Shown: piece by piece, positions 1-9,498 of the stretch | Numbering within the stretch: position 1 is the first letter of the stretch | Layout of the letters: every line of letters starts with the position of its first letter | Program-made: the position numbers and the translations under genes | NCBI GenBank assembly: GCA_029721435.1 | Contig: CM056582.1 | Location: 37,654,611-37,718,610, forward strand | DNA length: 64,000 nucleotides | Origin: Gymnothorax reevesii | Lineage: Eukaryota; Chordata; Actinopteri; Anguilliformes; Muraenidae | Reading direction: 5' to 3' | The notes under the pieces: model-generated | The model's input: only the letters and a program-made list of their open reading frames with translations | The model's database searches: none | Told to the model about the DNA's origin: nothing

Positions 1-200
1 ATCATAGAATTCCACAAAGGTTGGCCAGAATATACAAGCAGCATAGGTAGTTTCACTCAAGTCTGCCCACTCTTTGATGCAATTGTCAGTGCCCTTTTAC
101 TACAGTGTTTGAATTCTACGGATAGCTTAAGGGAGTGTCAGCAGACTTTTATAATACTATCTTGTATTCACTATTGACACAATAGGGACTTTAAGCAAGG
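1..200. other. Gene-free segment at the start of the unit
   Basis: AT-rich sequence with no open frame, tRNA relic or recognised element. Offset 29 (A/T) and 119 (C/T) separate left-hand from right-hand units. Confidence 0.5.
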
Positions 201-310
201 GCGGATTTTGCGACGGCTACGGCACCCGGATATAGATCTGCACTCCGCTGATCAAGACTGAAGCCGTTGTGCCGGCGTTCTTTGCCGTAGCAGGCTGATC
301 TACCATGGGG
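201..310. other. CpG-rich block with inverted repeat
   Basis: About ten CpG dinucleotides in roughly 110 bp, in a unit that is otherwise CpG-poor. GCTACGGCA (216-224) and TGCCGTAGC (283-291) are exact reverse complements, so the block can fold as a long stem-loop, and shorter pairings such as GGCAC with GTGCC lie inside. I compared it from memory with 5S, 7SK, 7SL, U1, U2, U3, U5 and U6 RNA and did not recognise it. It may be part of an unknown SINE, LINE or structured RNA. Confidence 0.45.
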
Positions 311-485
311 AAAGAACCAATCTCACGTGGCCACTACAACGCTTGGTTCAGGAGATTGAAAATGTTTTCTATAATTGATTGTGACACACTAAACATTATG
401 TGTTTCTGTGGACTTTTCACACAGACACAGGATACTGTGTAAATTTCGCTGAGTAAAACCATAGTGAACAATTTTCTGCTGCAGG

Positions 486-815
486 CTATATTCTCCCCTC
501 ATCCCAGCATGGCATACGGTACTTAATTTCTCTACCCTGTAAACATCTATATTTACTCACATGTACATTAGTCTTTCTTCTACTGCTGTGCATGAAAAGT
601 ACACATATGATGTATATAAATGCACACTCCCATGCACTTTACCATTCATTTACACTCTGATTAGATGTGTGCTTTAATTGTCAAACTTTACGTCTTTTTA
701 AAATTGAATTGTTCAAAGTAAAGTTTATTAAAAAGATGCACATTTCTTTTGGTTATGCTCTGTTCCTGTACTTGGCATAATGACAATAAATTTGAATATT
801 GTAATCAAATATTAA
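486..815 (+). mobile_element. Possible L2-like LINE/SINE 3' tail
   Basis: The segment ends with CTGTACTTGGCATAATGACA followed at once by ATAAA and a T/A-rich stretch. The TGACAATAAA signature before a short AT-rich end is familiar from L2-clade LINE tails of fish and other vertebrates. Body and 5' limits are guesses, and no reverse transcriptase frame is present. It might instead be a chance AT-rich region. Confidence 0.35.
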
Positions 816-1012
816 CTGTTTCCCATTTCCCCTAAATCTATGACATCTACTCCTTTTGCCAGTGGGAGCAGGACGAATGAGCACTCACACTGAATTAACT
901 ACTTTGCTGACAAACCCCGATTAAAATCCACTGTTGTTTAAAGTCTCTGCTGGATTTGACAGTGACAGCACCAGCACTTGAGACACTTTTTTCCAGGTGC
1001 CATAGGCATTGC
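816..1012. other. Spacer between the possible LINE tail and the tRNA
   Basis: No gene or relic is clear. The stretch at about 960-985 (GTGACAGCACCAGCAC) resembles the spacer that precedes the relic at 1655, so it may be old tRNA-flank sequence. Confidence 0.35.
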
Positions 1013-1016
1013 AAAA
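1013..1016 (-). terminator. First possible Pol III terminator (T4) after the unit 1 tRNA
   Basis: Reading the minus strand, the first run of four T comes 38 nt past the tRNA 3' end. Four Ts is the minimum for vertebrate Pol III termination, so the precursor would have a trailer of about 40 nt. There is no run of five or more T near the gene. Confidence 0.4.
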
Positions 1017-1065
1017 TCTGCCATTGTTGCTGGTCCAGATGAAATGCACAATTCCAACCACGAAG

Positions 1066-1076
1066 GGACTCGAACC
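1066..1076 (-). promoter_or_regulatory. Pol III B box of the unit 1 tRNA
   Basis: GGTTCGAGTCC (tRNA positions 52-62) fits the B-box consensus GGTTCGANNCC exactly. It is mutated in units 6, 12, 15, 16, 17, 18 and 20. Confidence 0.9.
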
Positions 1077-1109
1077 CTCAGTCTTCTGATCCGAAGTCAG
1101 ACACCTTAT

Positions 1110-1120
1110 CCATTAGGCCA
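1110..1120 (-). promoter_or_regulatory. Pol III A box of the unit 1 tRNA
   Basis: TGGCCTAATGG (tRNA positions 8-18) fits the A-box consensus TRGYNNARNNG. It is unchanged in nearly all 20 copies. Confidence 0.9.
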
Positions 1121-1169
1121 CGTGGTCATTGCATGACAAGGCTGACTCCGAACAGTGAGCTGTGAGAAC

Positions 1170-1210
1170 TGACAGCGGTTGATCAGTGCCATGTCAAATA
1201 ACCGCTGTCA
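1170..1210. repeat. Perfect 11-bp inverted repeat just upstream of the tRNA
   Basis: TGACAGCGGTT (1170-1180) and AACCGCTGTCA (1200-1210) are exact reverse complements separated by 19 bp. The near arm lies 43 bp upstream of the tRNA 5' end. It appears unchanged in the units I compared. It could form a hairpin in RNA or be a protein site; no role is shown. Confidence 0.75.
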
Positions 1211-1241
1211 TGTTGAGTTAAACAGCCCTGTCATTGAAAAA

Positions 1242-1296
1242 CTCTCATGCTCAATCACTCTCCAGATCCAAACTCAGGTGTTTCGACCGTATGGTC
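1242..1296 (-). pseudogene. Faint tRNA-Arg relic (R0)
   Basis: The core around 1249-1275 resembles the anticodon-arm part of the tRNA at 1055-1127 with short insertions, and the end reads ATGGTC before the shared flank GGTCAGGCTGA. It is heavily decayed, and the counterpart at 1964-2011 supports a common origin. Confidence 0.35.
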
Positions 1297-1401
1297 AGGC
1301 TGAGCAATGTTAGCCCCTTGACTGAAGTTTGGTGAGTTTTTTTCTCAGATTTCAGTGTTAGTAACACCAGCAAGATGATATGAAAAAACACCACCATCAC
1401 A

Positions 1402-1473
1402 CAACTATGCAAAGACTCAAGTCCTCAATCTTTTGATCCGGAGTCAGAAAGCTCCTCCATTAGGTGTCCTTTC
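1402..1473 (-). pseudogene. Decayed tRNA-Arg copy (R1)
   Basis: It aligns over its full length with the tRNA at 1055-1127: matching T-arm region, anticodon arm (TTTGATCCGGAGTCAG on the plus strand) and D-arm core CCATTAGG. The anticodon position reads CCG. The B box is lost, and the anticodon and acceptor stems are broken. Confidence 0.8.
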
Positions 1474-1654
1474 ATATTAGGTGACATCATTGGGGTTGAC
1501 TTATGTTATTCCCTTAAACAAAGCCTTGTGAGTGTTAGTTTCAAGTTTCTGTTGCAGAAACTGTGACCAAGTCGTGTTAACAAGTACCAGCTTAAAAGAA
1601 AGTTTTTGTCTGAGAAACAGCTGGCAAGTGACATTAAAAAGCACCAGCACTAAA

Positions 1655-1742
1655 CAACCATGAATGGTCTCCAACTGTCAGTCTTAATACTTGAGTCAAC
1701 TAAATTATCCAATATTTGCCTGATGTATTAGTTCACATGGTC
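1655..1742 (-). pseudogene. Decayed tRNA-Arg copy with insertion (R2)
   Basis: It begins CAACCATGAA like the tRNA 3' end, keeps CTGTCAGTCTTA and ATTATCCA segments, and ends ACATGGTC like the tRNA 5' end, with about 15 extra bases in the D-arm part. No intact Pol III box remains. Confidence 0.6.
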
Positions 1743-1843
1743 AGGTTGAGTTTTGCTTGTCCCTTGACAGTGGTTTTGTGAGTTTTGTCAAGGTTCTTTC
1801 TAAAACCGCAGCCAGATAACATGAAAAACCACGACCAGAAGAC

Positions 1844-1914
1844 ACTTATGAAGGGACTCAGATCCTCAATGTTCTGGCTCAAAGTCAGAAACCTCACCTA
1901 TTAGTTTGCTTTCA
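1844..1914 (-). pseudogene. Decayed tRNA-Arg copy (R3)
   Basis: Full-length alignment to the tRNA, with GAAGGGACTC and AAAGTCAGAA matches. The anticodon loop reads CTTTGAG (anticodon UUG in place of UCG). The B box and acceptor pairing are lost. Confidence 0.75.
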
Positions 1915-1963
1915 TACATTACTACTACTATGTTACATTCAAAAGCTCTGTTATTGAACAAGG

Positions 1964-2011
1964 TATGCTCAATTACCTTATCCAAAATCAGGTGCCCTGT
2001 GTATCGGACCG
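1964..2011 (-). pseudogene. Faint relic R3b, partner of R0
   Basis: ATGCTCAATTACCTTATCCA and the following bases match the R0 segment at 1247-1280 far better than they match the tRNA itself, showing that the R0 spacer was duplicated. Confidence 0.35.
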
Positions 2012-2050
2012 TAAAAAACAGCTTGCAAGTGATATAAACACAAGTGTCAA

Positions 2051-2123
2051 ACAAGCAAGAAGGGACTACAGTCCTTCGTCTTCAGATCCGTAGTCAGGAA
2101 TTTCTCCATTAGGGGCCCTTCAT
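2051..2123 (-). pseudogene. Decayed tRNA-Arg copy (R4)
   Basis: Strong match to the tRNA: GAAGGGACTA, CAGATCCG, AGTCAGGA and TCCATTAGG. The anticodon position reads ACG. The B box is broken, and the acceptor stem cannot pair. Confidence 0.8.
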
Positions 2124-2297
2124 ATTAGGTAACATCATATGACTGAATTGCTTTATTGTCATGAAGAAAAGGTTCCAAGTTCTTTAACTGGTTTCTTTTG
2201 ACGAAACAGCTACCAGTTCATATTAACAAGCACCAACTTTAAAGAAAGTTTTTATGTAGGAAATACCGCAAGATACATTAACAAGCACCCCCATGAA

Positions 2298-2342
2298 ACA
2301 CCCTTGAAGGTTCTCCAACAATCAATCCGAAGATCAGGGCCA
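2298..2342 (-). pseudogene. 3' half of a decayed tRNA-Arg copy (R5)
   Basis: It keeps the acceptor/T-arm and anticodon-arm parts, including ATCCGAAGATCAG, and then stops. The same 13 bases occur in the UUCG-arm tRNA loci of units 17 and 18. The missing 5' half seems to lie at 2824-2862. Confidence 0.6.
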
Positions 2343-2823
2343 TGTTGGAATAGTGTTTTTTGTCACAGAGAGTGTCTAACTTCTAGAAAATGAGCTGGAA
2401 GTGTATACACGGCAGCCATGAGAAGTGTATTCCAGTTTTGTAAATGTAAAGAAAAGGAGCTTCAATGCTTGCTAACGTATCACCTTTGACATAGGGTACA
2501 CGAAACCATTCTTCATAAAAACAAAGGTGATAACGCCATCCAGCCATTCAGTGTGGCTGAACCATTTAAAGTGACGACCATCCATACGGGCAATCACAAA
2601 AAACAAAGGAACGTGATGGGCAAGAATGGCATGATCAAGTTGGCCAGTAAATGCATTGGATTGTCGTAGCAGCACGGTTGTCTTCCTTAGCCGTTTTGAA
2701 TTCCCCTTTACACCTCTCCTTTACCTCATGACATTATCCAATTGTGGTTGAAGAAACGTTTATGGACATTAGAGCATATGACGTCATTTTTTGTCTATTC
2801 AAATTCTGCAGCAAAGTTATATA
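2343..2823. other. About 480-bp insertion splitting relic R5
   Basis: Compared with the parallel relic R2, this stretch has no counterpart and separates the two halves of R5. No terminal repeats or target duplications are clear. It contains a 67-codon open stretch on the minus strand (2472-2675) that starts with GTG; its first ATG would leave 37 codons. I do not recognise its translation. It may be a fragment of a mobile element or a transcribed sequence. Confidence 0.4.
2779..2786. promoter_or_regulatory. CRE-like palindrome TGACGTCA
   Basis: A perfect cAMP-response-element core, present in units 1-19 as far as read and changed to TGATGTCA in unit 20 (62940-62947). There is no associated gene, so it may be chance. 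Confidence 0.25.
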
Positions 2824-2862
2824 ACTTATCCTTTATATGCCATATGATTAGGTCACACGGTC
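2824..2862 (-). pseudogene. 5' half of relic R5 (R5b)
   Basis: CTTATCC, then GATTAGGTCACACGGTC, matches the end of R2 (ATTAGTTCACATGGTC) and is followed by the same flank GGTCAGGTTGA. Confidence 0.5.
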
Positions 2863-2959
2863 AGGTTGAATTATACTAGTCCTTTAATTGAAGCCTCATG
2901 TTTTTTCAGGTTAATTTTTAAGAAACAGCTGTCTACTTTTAAAATGCACACGCGTTAAA

Positions 2960-3027
2960 GTATTGTTAAGGGTCTCTTTAATCTTCTGAACCAAGGACTG
3001 ACACCTTATCCATTCGATCACACAGTC
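2960..3027 (-). pseudogene. Decayed tRNA-Arg copy (R6)
   Basis: It keeps a good A-box region (CCTTATCCATTCGATCAC on the plus strand) and part of the anticodon arm (ATCTTCTGA). The T arm and B box are lost. Confidence 0.7.
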
Positions 3028-3166
3028 AGTTTCCATGATGTCAGCTCCATAGAATTAAAAACAGTAAAATGGACGATGTCATGGAGTTGTGGGGATCTGA
3101 AGGGAGCTTAAAATGGCCACCCTTATTGATAAGTAAGTATTCCTATTGTGACACCTGAAAGGGAAG
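3028..3166. other. Gene-free end of the unit
   Basis: No relic or open frame. Offset 3134 (T/A) is a useful marker of unit groups. Confidence 0.5.
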
Positions 3167-6100
3167 ATCATAGAATTCCACAAAGGTTGGCCAGAATATA
3201 CAAGCAGCATAGGTAGTTTCACTCAAGTCTGCCCACTCTTTGATGCAATTGTCAGTGCCCTTTTACTACAGTGTTTGAATTCTACGGATAGCTTAAGGGA
3301 GTGTCAGCAGACTTTTATAATACTATCTTGTATTCACTATTGACACAATAGGGACTTTAAGCAAGGGCGGATTTTGCGACGGCTACGGCACCCGGATATA
3401 GATCTGCACTCCGCTGATCAAGACTGAAGCCGTTGTGCCGGCGTTCTTTGCCGTAGCAGGCTGATCTACCATGGGGAAAGAACCAATCTCACGTGGCCAC
3501 TACAACGCTTGGTTCAGGAGATTGAAAATGTTTTCTATAATTGATTGTGACACACTAAACATTATGTGTTTCTGTGGACTTTTCACACAGACACAGGATA
3601 CTGTGTAAATTTCGCTGAGTAAAACCATAGTGAACAATTTTCTGCTGCAGGCTATATTCTCCCCTCATCCCAGCATGGCATACGGTACTTAATTTCTCTA
3701 CCCTGTAAACATCTATATTTACTCACATGTACATTAGTCTTTCTTCTACTGCTGTGCATGAAAAGTACACATATGATGTATATAAATGCACACTCCCATG
3801 CACTTTACCATTCATTTACACTCTGATTAGATGTGTGCTTTAATTGTCAAACTTTACGTCTTTTTAAAATTGAATTGTTCAAAGTAAAGTTTATTAAAAA
3901 GATGCACATTTCTTTTGGTTATGCTCTGTTCCTGTACTTGGCATAATGACAATAAATTTGAATATTGTAATCAAATATTAACTGTTTCCCATTTCCCCTA
4001 AATCTATGACATCTACTCCTTTTGCCAGTGGGAGCAGGACGAATGAGCACTCACACTGAATTAACTACTTTGCTGACAAACCCCGATTAAAATCCACTGT
4101 TGTTTAAAGTCTCTGCTGGATTTGACAGTGACAGCACCAGCACTTGAGACACTTTTTTCCAGGTGCCATAGGCATTGCAAAATCTGCCATTGTTGCTGGT
4201 CCAGATGAAATGCACAATTCCAACCACGAAGGGACTCGAACCCTCAGTCTTCTGATCCGAAGTCAGACGCCTTATCCATTAGGCCACGTGGTCATTGCAT
4301 GACAAGGCTGACTCCGAACAGTGAGCTGTGAGAACTGACAGCGGTTGATCAGTGCCATGTCAAATAACCGCTGTCATGTTGAGTTAAACAGCCCTGTCAT
4401 TGAAAAACTCTCATGCTCAATCACTCTCCAGATCCAAACTCAGGTGTTTCGACCGTATGGTCAGGCTGAGCAATGTTAGCCCCTTGACTGAAGTTTGGTG
4501 AGTTTTTTTCTCAGATTTCAGTGTTAGTAACACCAGCAAGATGATATGAAAAAACACCACCATCACACAACTATGCAAAGACTCAAGTCCTCAATCTTTT
4601 GATCCGGAGTCAGAAAGCTCCTCCATTAGGTGTCCTTTCATATTAGGTGACATCATTGGGGTTGACTTATGTTATTCCCTTAAACAAAGCCTTGTGAGTG
4701 TTAGTTTCAAGTTTCTGTTGCAGAAACTGTGACCAAGTCGTGTTAACAAGTACCAGCTTAAAAGAAAGTTTTTGTCTGAGAAACAGCTGGCAAGTGACAT
4801 TAAAAAGCACCAGCACTAAACAACCATGAATGGTCTCCAACTGTCAGTCTTAATACTTGAGTCAACTAAATTATCCAATATTTGCCTGATGTATTAGTTC
4901 ACATGGTCAGGTTGAGTTTTGCTTGTCCCTTGACAGTGGTTTTGTGAGTTTTGTCAAGGTTCTTTCTAAAACCGCAGCCAGATAACATGAAAAACCACGA
5001 CCAGAAGACACTTATGAAGGGACTCAGATCCTCAATGTTCTGGCTCAAAGTCAGAAACCTCACCTATTAGTTTGCTTTCATACATTACTACTACTATGTT
5101 ACATTCAAAAGCTCTGTTATTGAACAAGGTATGCTCAATTACCTTATCCAAAATCAGGTGCCCTGTGTATCGGACCGTAAAAAACAGCTTGCAAGTGATA
5201 TAAACACAAGTGTCAAACAAGCAAGAAGGGACTACAGTCCTTCGTCTTCAGATCCGTAGTCAGGAATTTCTCCATTAGGGGCCCTTCATATTAGGTAACA
5301 TCATATGACTGAATTGCTTTATTGTCATGAAGAAAAGGTTCCAAGTTCTTTAACTGGTTTCTTTTGACGAAACAGCTACCAGTTCATATTAACAAGCACC
5401 AACTTTAAAGAAAGTTTTTATGTAGGAAATACCGCAAGATACATTAACAAGCACCCCCATGAAACACCCTTGAAGGTTCTCCAACAATCAATCCGAAGAT
5501 CAGGGCCATGTTGGAATAGTGTTTTTTGTCACAGAGAGTGTCTAACTTCTAGAAAATGAGCTGGAAGTGTATACACGGCAGCCATGAGAAGTGTATTCCA
5601 GTTTTGTAAATGTAAAGAAAAGGTGCTTCAATGCTTCCTAACGTATCACCTTTGACATAGGGTACACGAAACCATTCTTCATAAAAACAAAGGTGATAAC
5701 GCCATCCAGCCATTCAGTGTGGCTGAACCATTTAAAGTGACGACCATCCATACGGGCAATCACAAAAAACAAAGGAACGTGATGGGCAAGAATGGCATGA
5801 TCAAGTTGGCCAGTAAATGCATTGGATTGTCGTAGTAGCACGGTTGTCTTCCTTAGCCGTTTTGAATTCCCCTTTACACCTCTCCTTTACCTCATGACAT
5901 TATCCAATTGTGGTTGAAGAAACGTTTATGGACATTAGAGCATATGACGTCATTTTTTGTCTATTCAAATTCTGCAGCAAAGTTATATAACTTATCCTTT
6001 ATATGCCATATGATTAGGTCACACGGTCAGGTTGAATTATACTAGTCCTTTAATTGAAGCCTCATGTTTTTTCAGGTTAATTTTTAAGAAACAGCTGTCT

Positions 6101-6332
6101 ACTTTTAAAATGCACACGCGTTAAAGTATTGTTAAGGGTCTCTTTAATCTTCTGAACCAAGGACTGACACCTTATCCATTCGATCACACAGTCAGTTTCC
6201 ATGATGTCAGCTCCATAGAATTAAAAACAGTAAAATGGACGATGTCATGGAGTTGTGGGGATCTGAAGGGAGCTTAAAATGGCCACCCTTATTGATAAGT
6301 AAGTATTCCTATTGTGACACCTGAAAGGGAAG
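3167..6332 (-). repeat. Array unit 2 (3,166 bp)
   Basis: Very close to unit 1, sharing the 2366/2368/2375 haplotype. It has the consensus tRNA. One private change makes the run near 5835 read TAGTAG instead of TAGCAG. Confidence 0.97.
4221..4293 (-). tRNA. tRNA-Arg-TCG: tRNA-Arg (anticodon UCG), unit 2, array consensus
   Basis: The consensus form. All four stems pair (G1-U72 and G49-U65 wobbles only), the anticodon loop is CTTCGGA, the T loop is TTCGAGT, the D-stem is GCCT/AGGC and G73 is the discriminator. A and B boxes are perfect. Units 3, 4, 5 and 10 have the same 73 nt. Because the sequence repeats, at least some copies are likely the source of a real cytosolic tRNA-Arg(UCG) for CGA codons; expression cannot be seen from sequence. 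Confidence 0.96.
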
Positions 6333-9300
6333 ATCATAGAATTCCACAAAGGTTGGCCAGAATATACAAGCAGCATAGGTAGTTTCACTCAAGTCTGCCC
6401 ACTCTTTGATGCAATTGTCAGTGCCCTTTTACTACAGTGTTTGAATTCTACGGATAGCTTAAGGGAGTGTCAGCAGACTTTTATAATACTATCTTGTATT
6501 CACTATTGACACAATAGGGACTTTAAGCAAGGGCGGATTTTGCGACGGCTACGGCACCCGGATATAGATCTGCACTCCGCTGATCAAGACTGAAGCCGTT
6601 GTGCCGGCGTTCTTTGCCGTAGCAGGCTGATCTACCATGGGGAAAGAACCAATCTCACGTGGCCACTACAACGCTTGGTTCAGGAGATTGAAAATGTTTT
6701 CTATAATTGATTGTGACACACTAAACATTATGTGTTTCTGTGGACTTTTCACACAGACACAGGATACTGTGTAAATTTCGCTGAGTAAAACCATAGTGAA
6801 CAATTTTCTGCTGCAGGCTATATTCTCCCCTCATCCCAGCATGGCATACGGTACTTAATTTCTCTACCCTGTAAACATCTATATTTACTCACATGTACAT
6901 TAGTCTTTCTTCTACTGCTGTGCATGAAAAGTACACATATGATGTATATAAATGCACACTCCCATGCACTTTACCATTCATTTACACTCTGATTAGATGT
7001 GTGCTTTAATTGTCAAACTTTACGTCTTTTTAAAATTGAATTGTTCAAAGTAAAGTTTATTAAAAAGATGCACATTTCTTTTGGTTATGCTCTGTTCCTG
7101 TACTTGGCATAATGACAATAAATTTGAATATTGTAATCAAATATTAACTGTTTCCCATTTCCCCTAAATCTATGACATCTACTCCTTTTGCCAGTGGGAG
7201 CAGGACGAATGAGCACTCACACTGAATTAACTACTTTGCTGACAAACCCTGATTAAAATCCACTGTTGTTTAAAGTCTCTGCTGGATTTGACAGTGACAG
7301 CACCAGCACTTGAGACACTTTTTTCCAGGTGCCATAGGCATTGCAAAATCTGCCATTGTTGCTGGTCCAGATGAAATGCACAATTCCAACCACGAAGGGA
7401 CTCGAACCCTCAGTCTTCTGATCCGAAGTCAGACGCCTTATCCATTAGGCCACGTGGTCATTGCATGACAAGGTTGACTCCGAACAGTGAGCTGTGAGAA
7501 CTGACAGCGGTTGATCAGTGCCATGTCAAATAACCGCTGTCATGTTGAGTTAAACAGCCCTGTCATTGAAAAACTCTCATGCTCAATCACTCTCCAGATC
7601 CAAACTCAGGTGTTTCGACCGTATGGTCAGGCTGAGCAATGTTAGCCCCTTGACTGAAGTTTGGTGAGTTTTTTTCTCAGATTTCAGTGTTAGTAACACC
7701 AGCAAGATGATATGAAAAAACACCACCATCACACAACTATGCAAAGACTCAAGTCCTCAATCTTTTGATCCGGAGTCAGAAAGCTCCTCCATTAGGTGTC
7801 CTTTCATATTAGGTGACATCATTGGGGTTGACTTATGTTATTCCCTTAAACAAAGCCTTGTGAGTGTTAGTTTCAAGTTTCTGTTGCAGAAACTGTGACC
7901 AAGTCGTGTTAACAAGTACCAGCTTAAAAGAAAGTTTTTGTCTGAGAAACAGCTGGCAAGTGACATTAAAAAGCACCAGCACTAAACAACCATGAATGGT
8001 CTCCAACTGTCAGTCTTAATACTTGAGTCAACTAAATTATCCAATATTTGCCTGATGTATTAGTTCACATGGTCAGGTTGAGTTTTGCTTGTCCCTTGAC
8101 AGTGGTTTTGTGAGTTTTGTCAAGGTTCTTTCTAAAACCGCAGCCAGATAACATGAAAAACCACGACCAGAAGACACTTATGAAGGGACTCAGATCCTCA
8201 ATGTTCTGGCTCAAAGTCAGAAACCTCACCTATTAGTTTGCTTTCATACATTACTACTACTATGTTACATTCAAAAGCTCTGTTATTGAACAAGGTATGC
8301 TCAATTACCTTATCCAAAATCAGGTGCCCTGTGTATCGGACCGTAAAAAACAGCTTGCAAGTGATATAAACACAAGTGTCAAACAAGCAAGAAGGGACTA
8401 CAGTCCTTCGTCTTCAGATCCGTAGTCAGGAATTTCTCCATTAGGGGCCCTTCATATTAGGTAACATCATATGACTGAATTGCTTTATTGTCATGAAGAA
8501 AAGGTTCCAAGTTCTTTAACTGGTTTCTTTTGACGAAACAGCTACCAGTTCATATTAACAAGCACCAACTTTAAAGAAAGTTTTTATGTAGGAAATACCG
8601 CAAGATACATTAACAAGCACCCCCATGAAACACCCTTGAAGGTTCTCCAACAATCAATCCGAAGATCAGGGCCATGTTGGAATAGTGTTTTTTGTCACGG
8701 AAAGTGGCTAACTTCTAGAAAATGAGCTGGAAGTGTATACACGGCAGCCATGAGAAGTGTATTCCAGTTTTGTAAATGTAAAGAAAAGGTGCTTCAATGC
8801 TTCCTAACGTATCACCTTTGACATAGGGTACACGAAACCATTCTTCATAAAAACAAAGGTGATAACGCCATCCAGCCATTCAGTGTGGCTGAACCATTTA
8901 AAGTGACGACCATCCATACGGGCAATCACAAAAAACAAAGGAACGCGATGGGCAAGAATGGCATGATCAAGTTGGCCAGTAAATGCATTGGATTGTCGTA
9001 GCAGCACGGTTGTCTTCCTTAGCCGTTTTGAATTCCCCTTTACACCTCTCCTTTACCTCATGACATTATCCAATTGTGGTTGAAGAAACGTTTATGGACA
9101 TTAGAGCATATGACGTCATTTTTTGTCTATTCAAATTCTGCAGCAAAGTTATATAACTTATCCTTTATATGCCATATGATTAGGTCACACGGTCAGGTTG
9201 AATTATACTAGTCCTTTAATTGAAGCCTCATGTTTTTTCAGGTTAATTTTTAAGAAACAGCTGTCTACTTTTAAAATGCACACGCGTTAAAGTATTGTTA

Positions 9301-9498
9301 AGGGTCTCTTTAATCTTCTGAACCAAGGACTGACACCTTATCCATTCGATCACACAGTCAGTTTCCATGATGTCAGCTCCATAGAATTAAAAACAGTAAA
9401 ATGGACGATGTCATGGAGTTGTGGGGATCTGAAGGGAGCTTAAAATGGCCACCCTTATTGATAAGTAAGTATTCCTATTGTGACACCTGAAAGGGAAG
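6333..9498 (-). repeat. Array unit 3 (3,166 bp)
   Basis: It has the majority haplotype at consensus offsets 2366/2368/2375 (G/A/G), a consensus tRNA, and a private base near 8946. Confidence 0.97.
7387..7459 (-). tRNA. tRNA-Arg-TCG: tRNA-Arg (anticodon UCG), unit 3
   Basis: Identical to the consensus cloverleaf. A C-to-T change lies just outside, about 15 nt upstream of the 5' end, and is shared with units 7 and 12. Confidence 0.96.

Larger units (their letters stand above)
1055..1127 (-). tRNA. tRNA-Arg-TCG: tRNA-Arg (anticodon UCG), unit 1
   Basis: A 73-nt cloverleaf with no intron and no encoded CCA. The acceptor stem is GACCACG/CGTGGTT (G1-U72 wobble) with discriminator G73. The anticodon arm is TCTGA-CTTCGGA-TCAGA, with anticodon TCG at 1092-1094. 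The T arm is GAGGG-TTCGAGT-CCCTT. D-loop A20 and anticodon C35, the known arginine identity bases, are present. This copy has T at position 25 instead of C, leaving a G10-U25 wobble in the D stem. It probably still folds and decodes CGA. The internal Pol III boxes are intact. Confidence 0.93.
1..3166 (-). repeat. Array unit 1 (3,166 bp)
   Basis: Used as the reference for offsets. The phase (start at the first base of the window) is arbitrary. It shares A2366/G2368/T2375 with units 2 and 6 and has private bases at 2458 and 2471. Its tRNA is at 1055-1127. Confidence 0.97.

Noticed and set aside
260..320. U3 snoRNA-like piece in the CpG-rich block
   Set aside because: A few short words resemble U3, but the conserved boxes C and D are missing and the order is wrong.
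320..350. tRNA-like SINE head (CACGTGGCC followed by GGTTCAGGAG)
   Set aside because: The A-like and B-like boxes are only about 15 bp apart, much too close for Pol III, and the B box is imperfect.
1866..2054. 62-codon minus-strand open frame, present in every unit
   Set aside because: It starts with TTG and overlaps the tRNA relics R3, R3b and R4, so it is a chance frame.
2472..2675. 67-codon minus-strand open frame, present in every unit
   Set aside because: It starts with GTG, which is not a normal eukaryotic start; its first ATG leaves 37 codons. The observed differences between units (H/R, V/M, P/L, F/C) change amino acids, with no sign of selection. I do not recognise the protein.
2815..2826. 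12-bp palindrome AGTTATATAACT as an origin or integration site
   Set aside because: An AT-rich palindrome of this size is common by chance, and nothing else supports a role.
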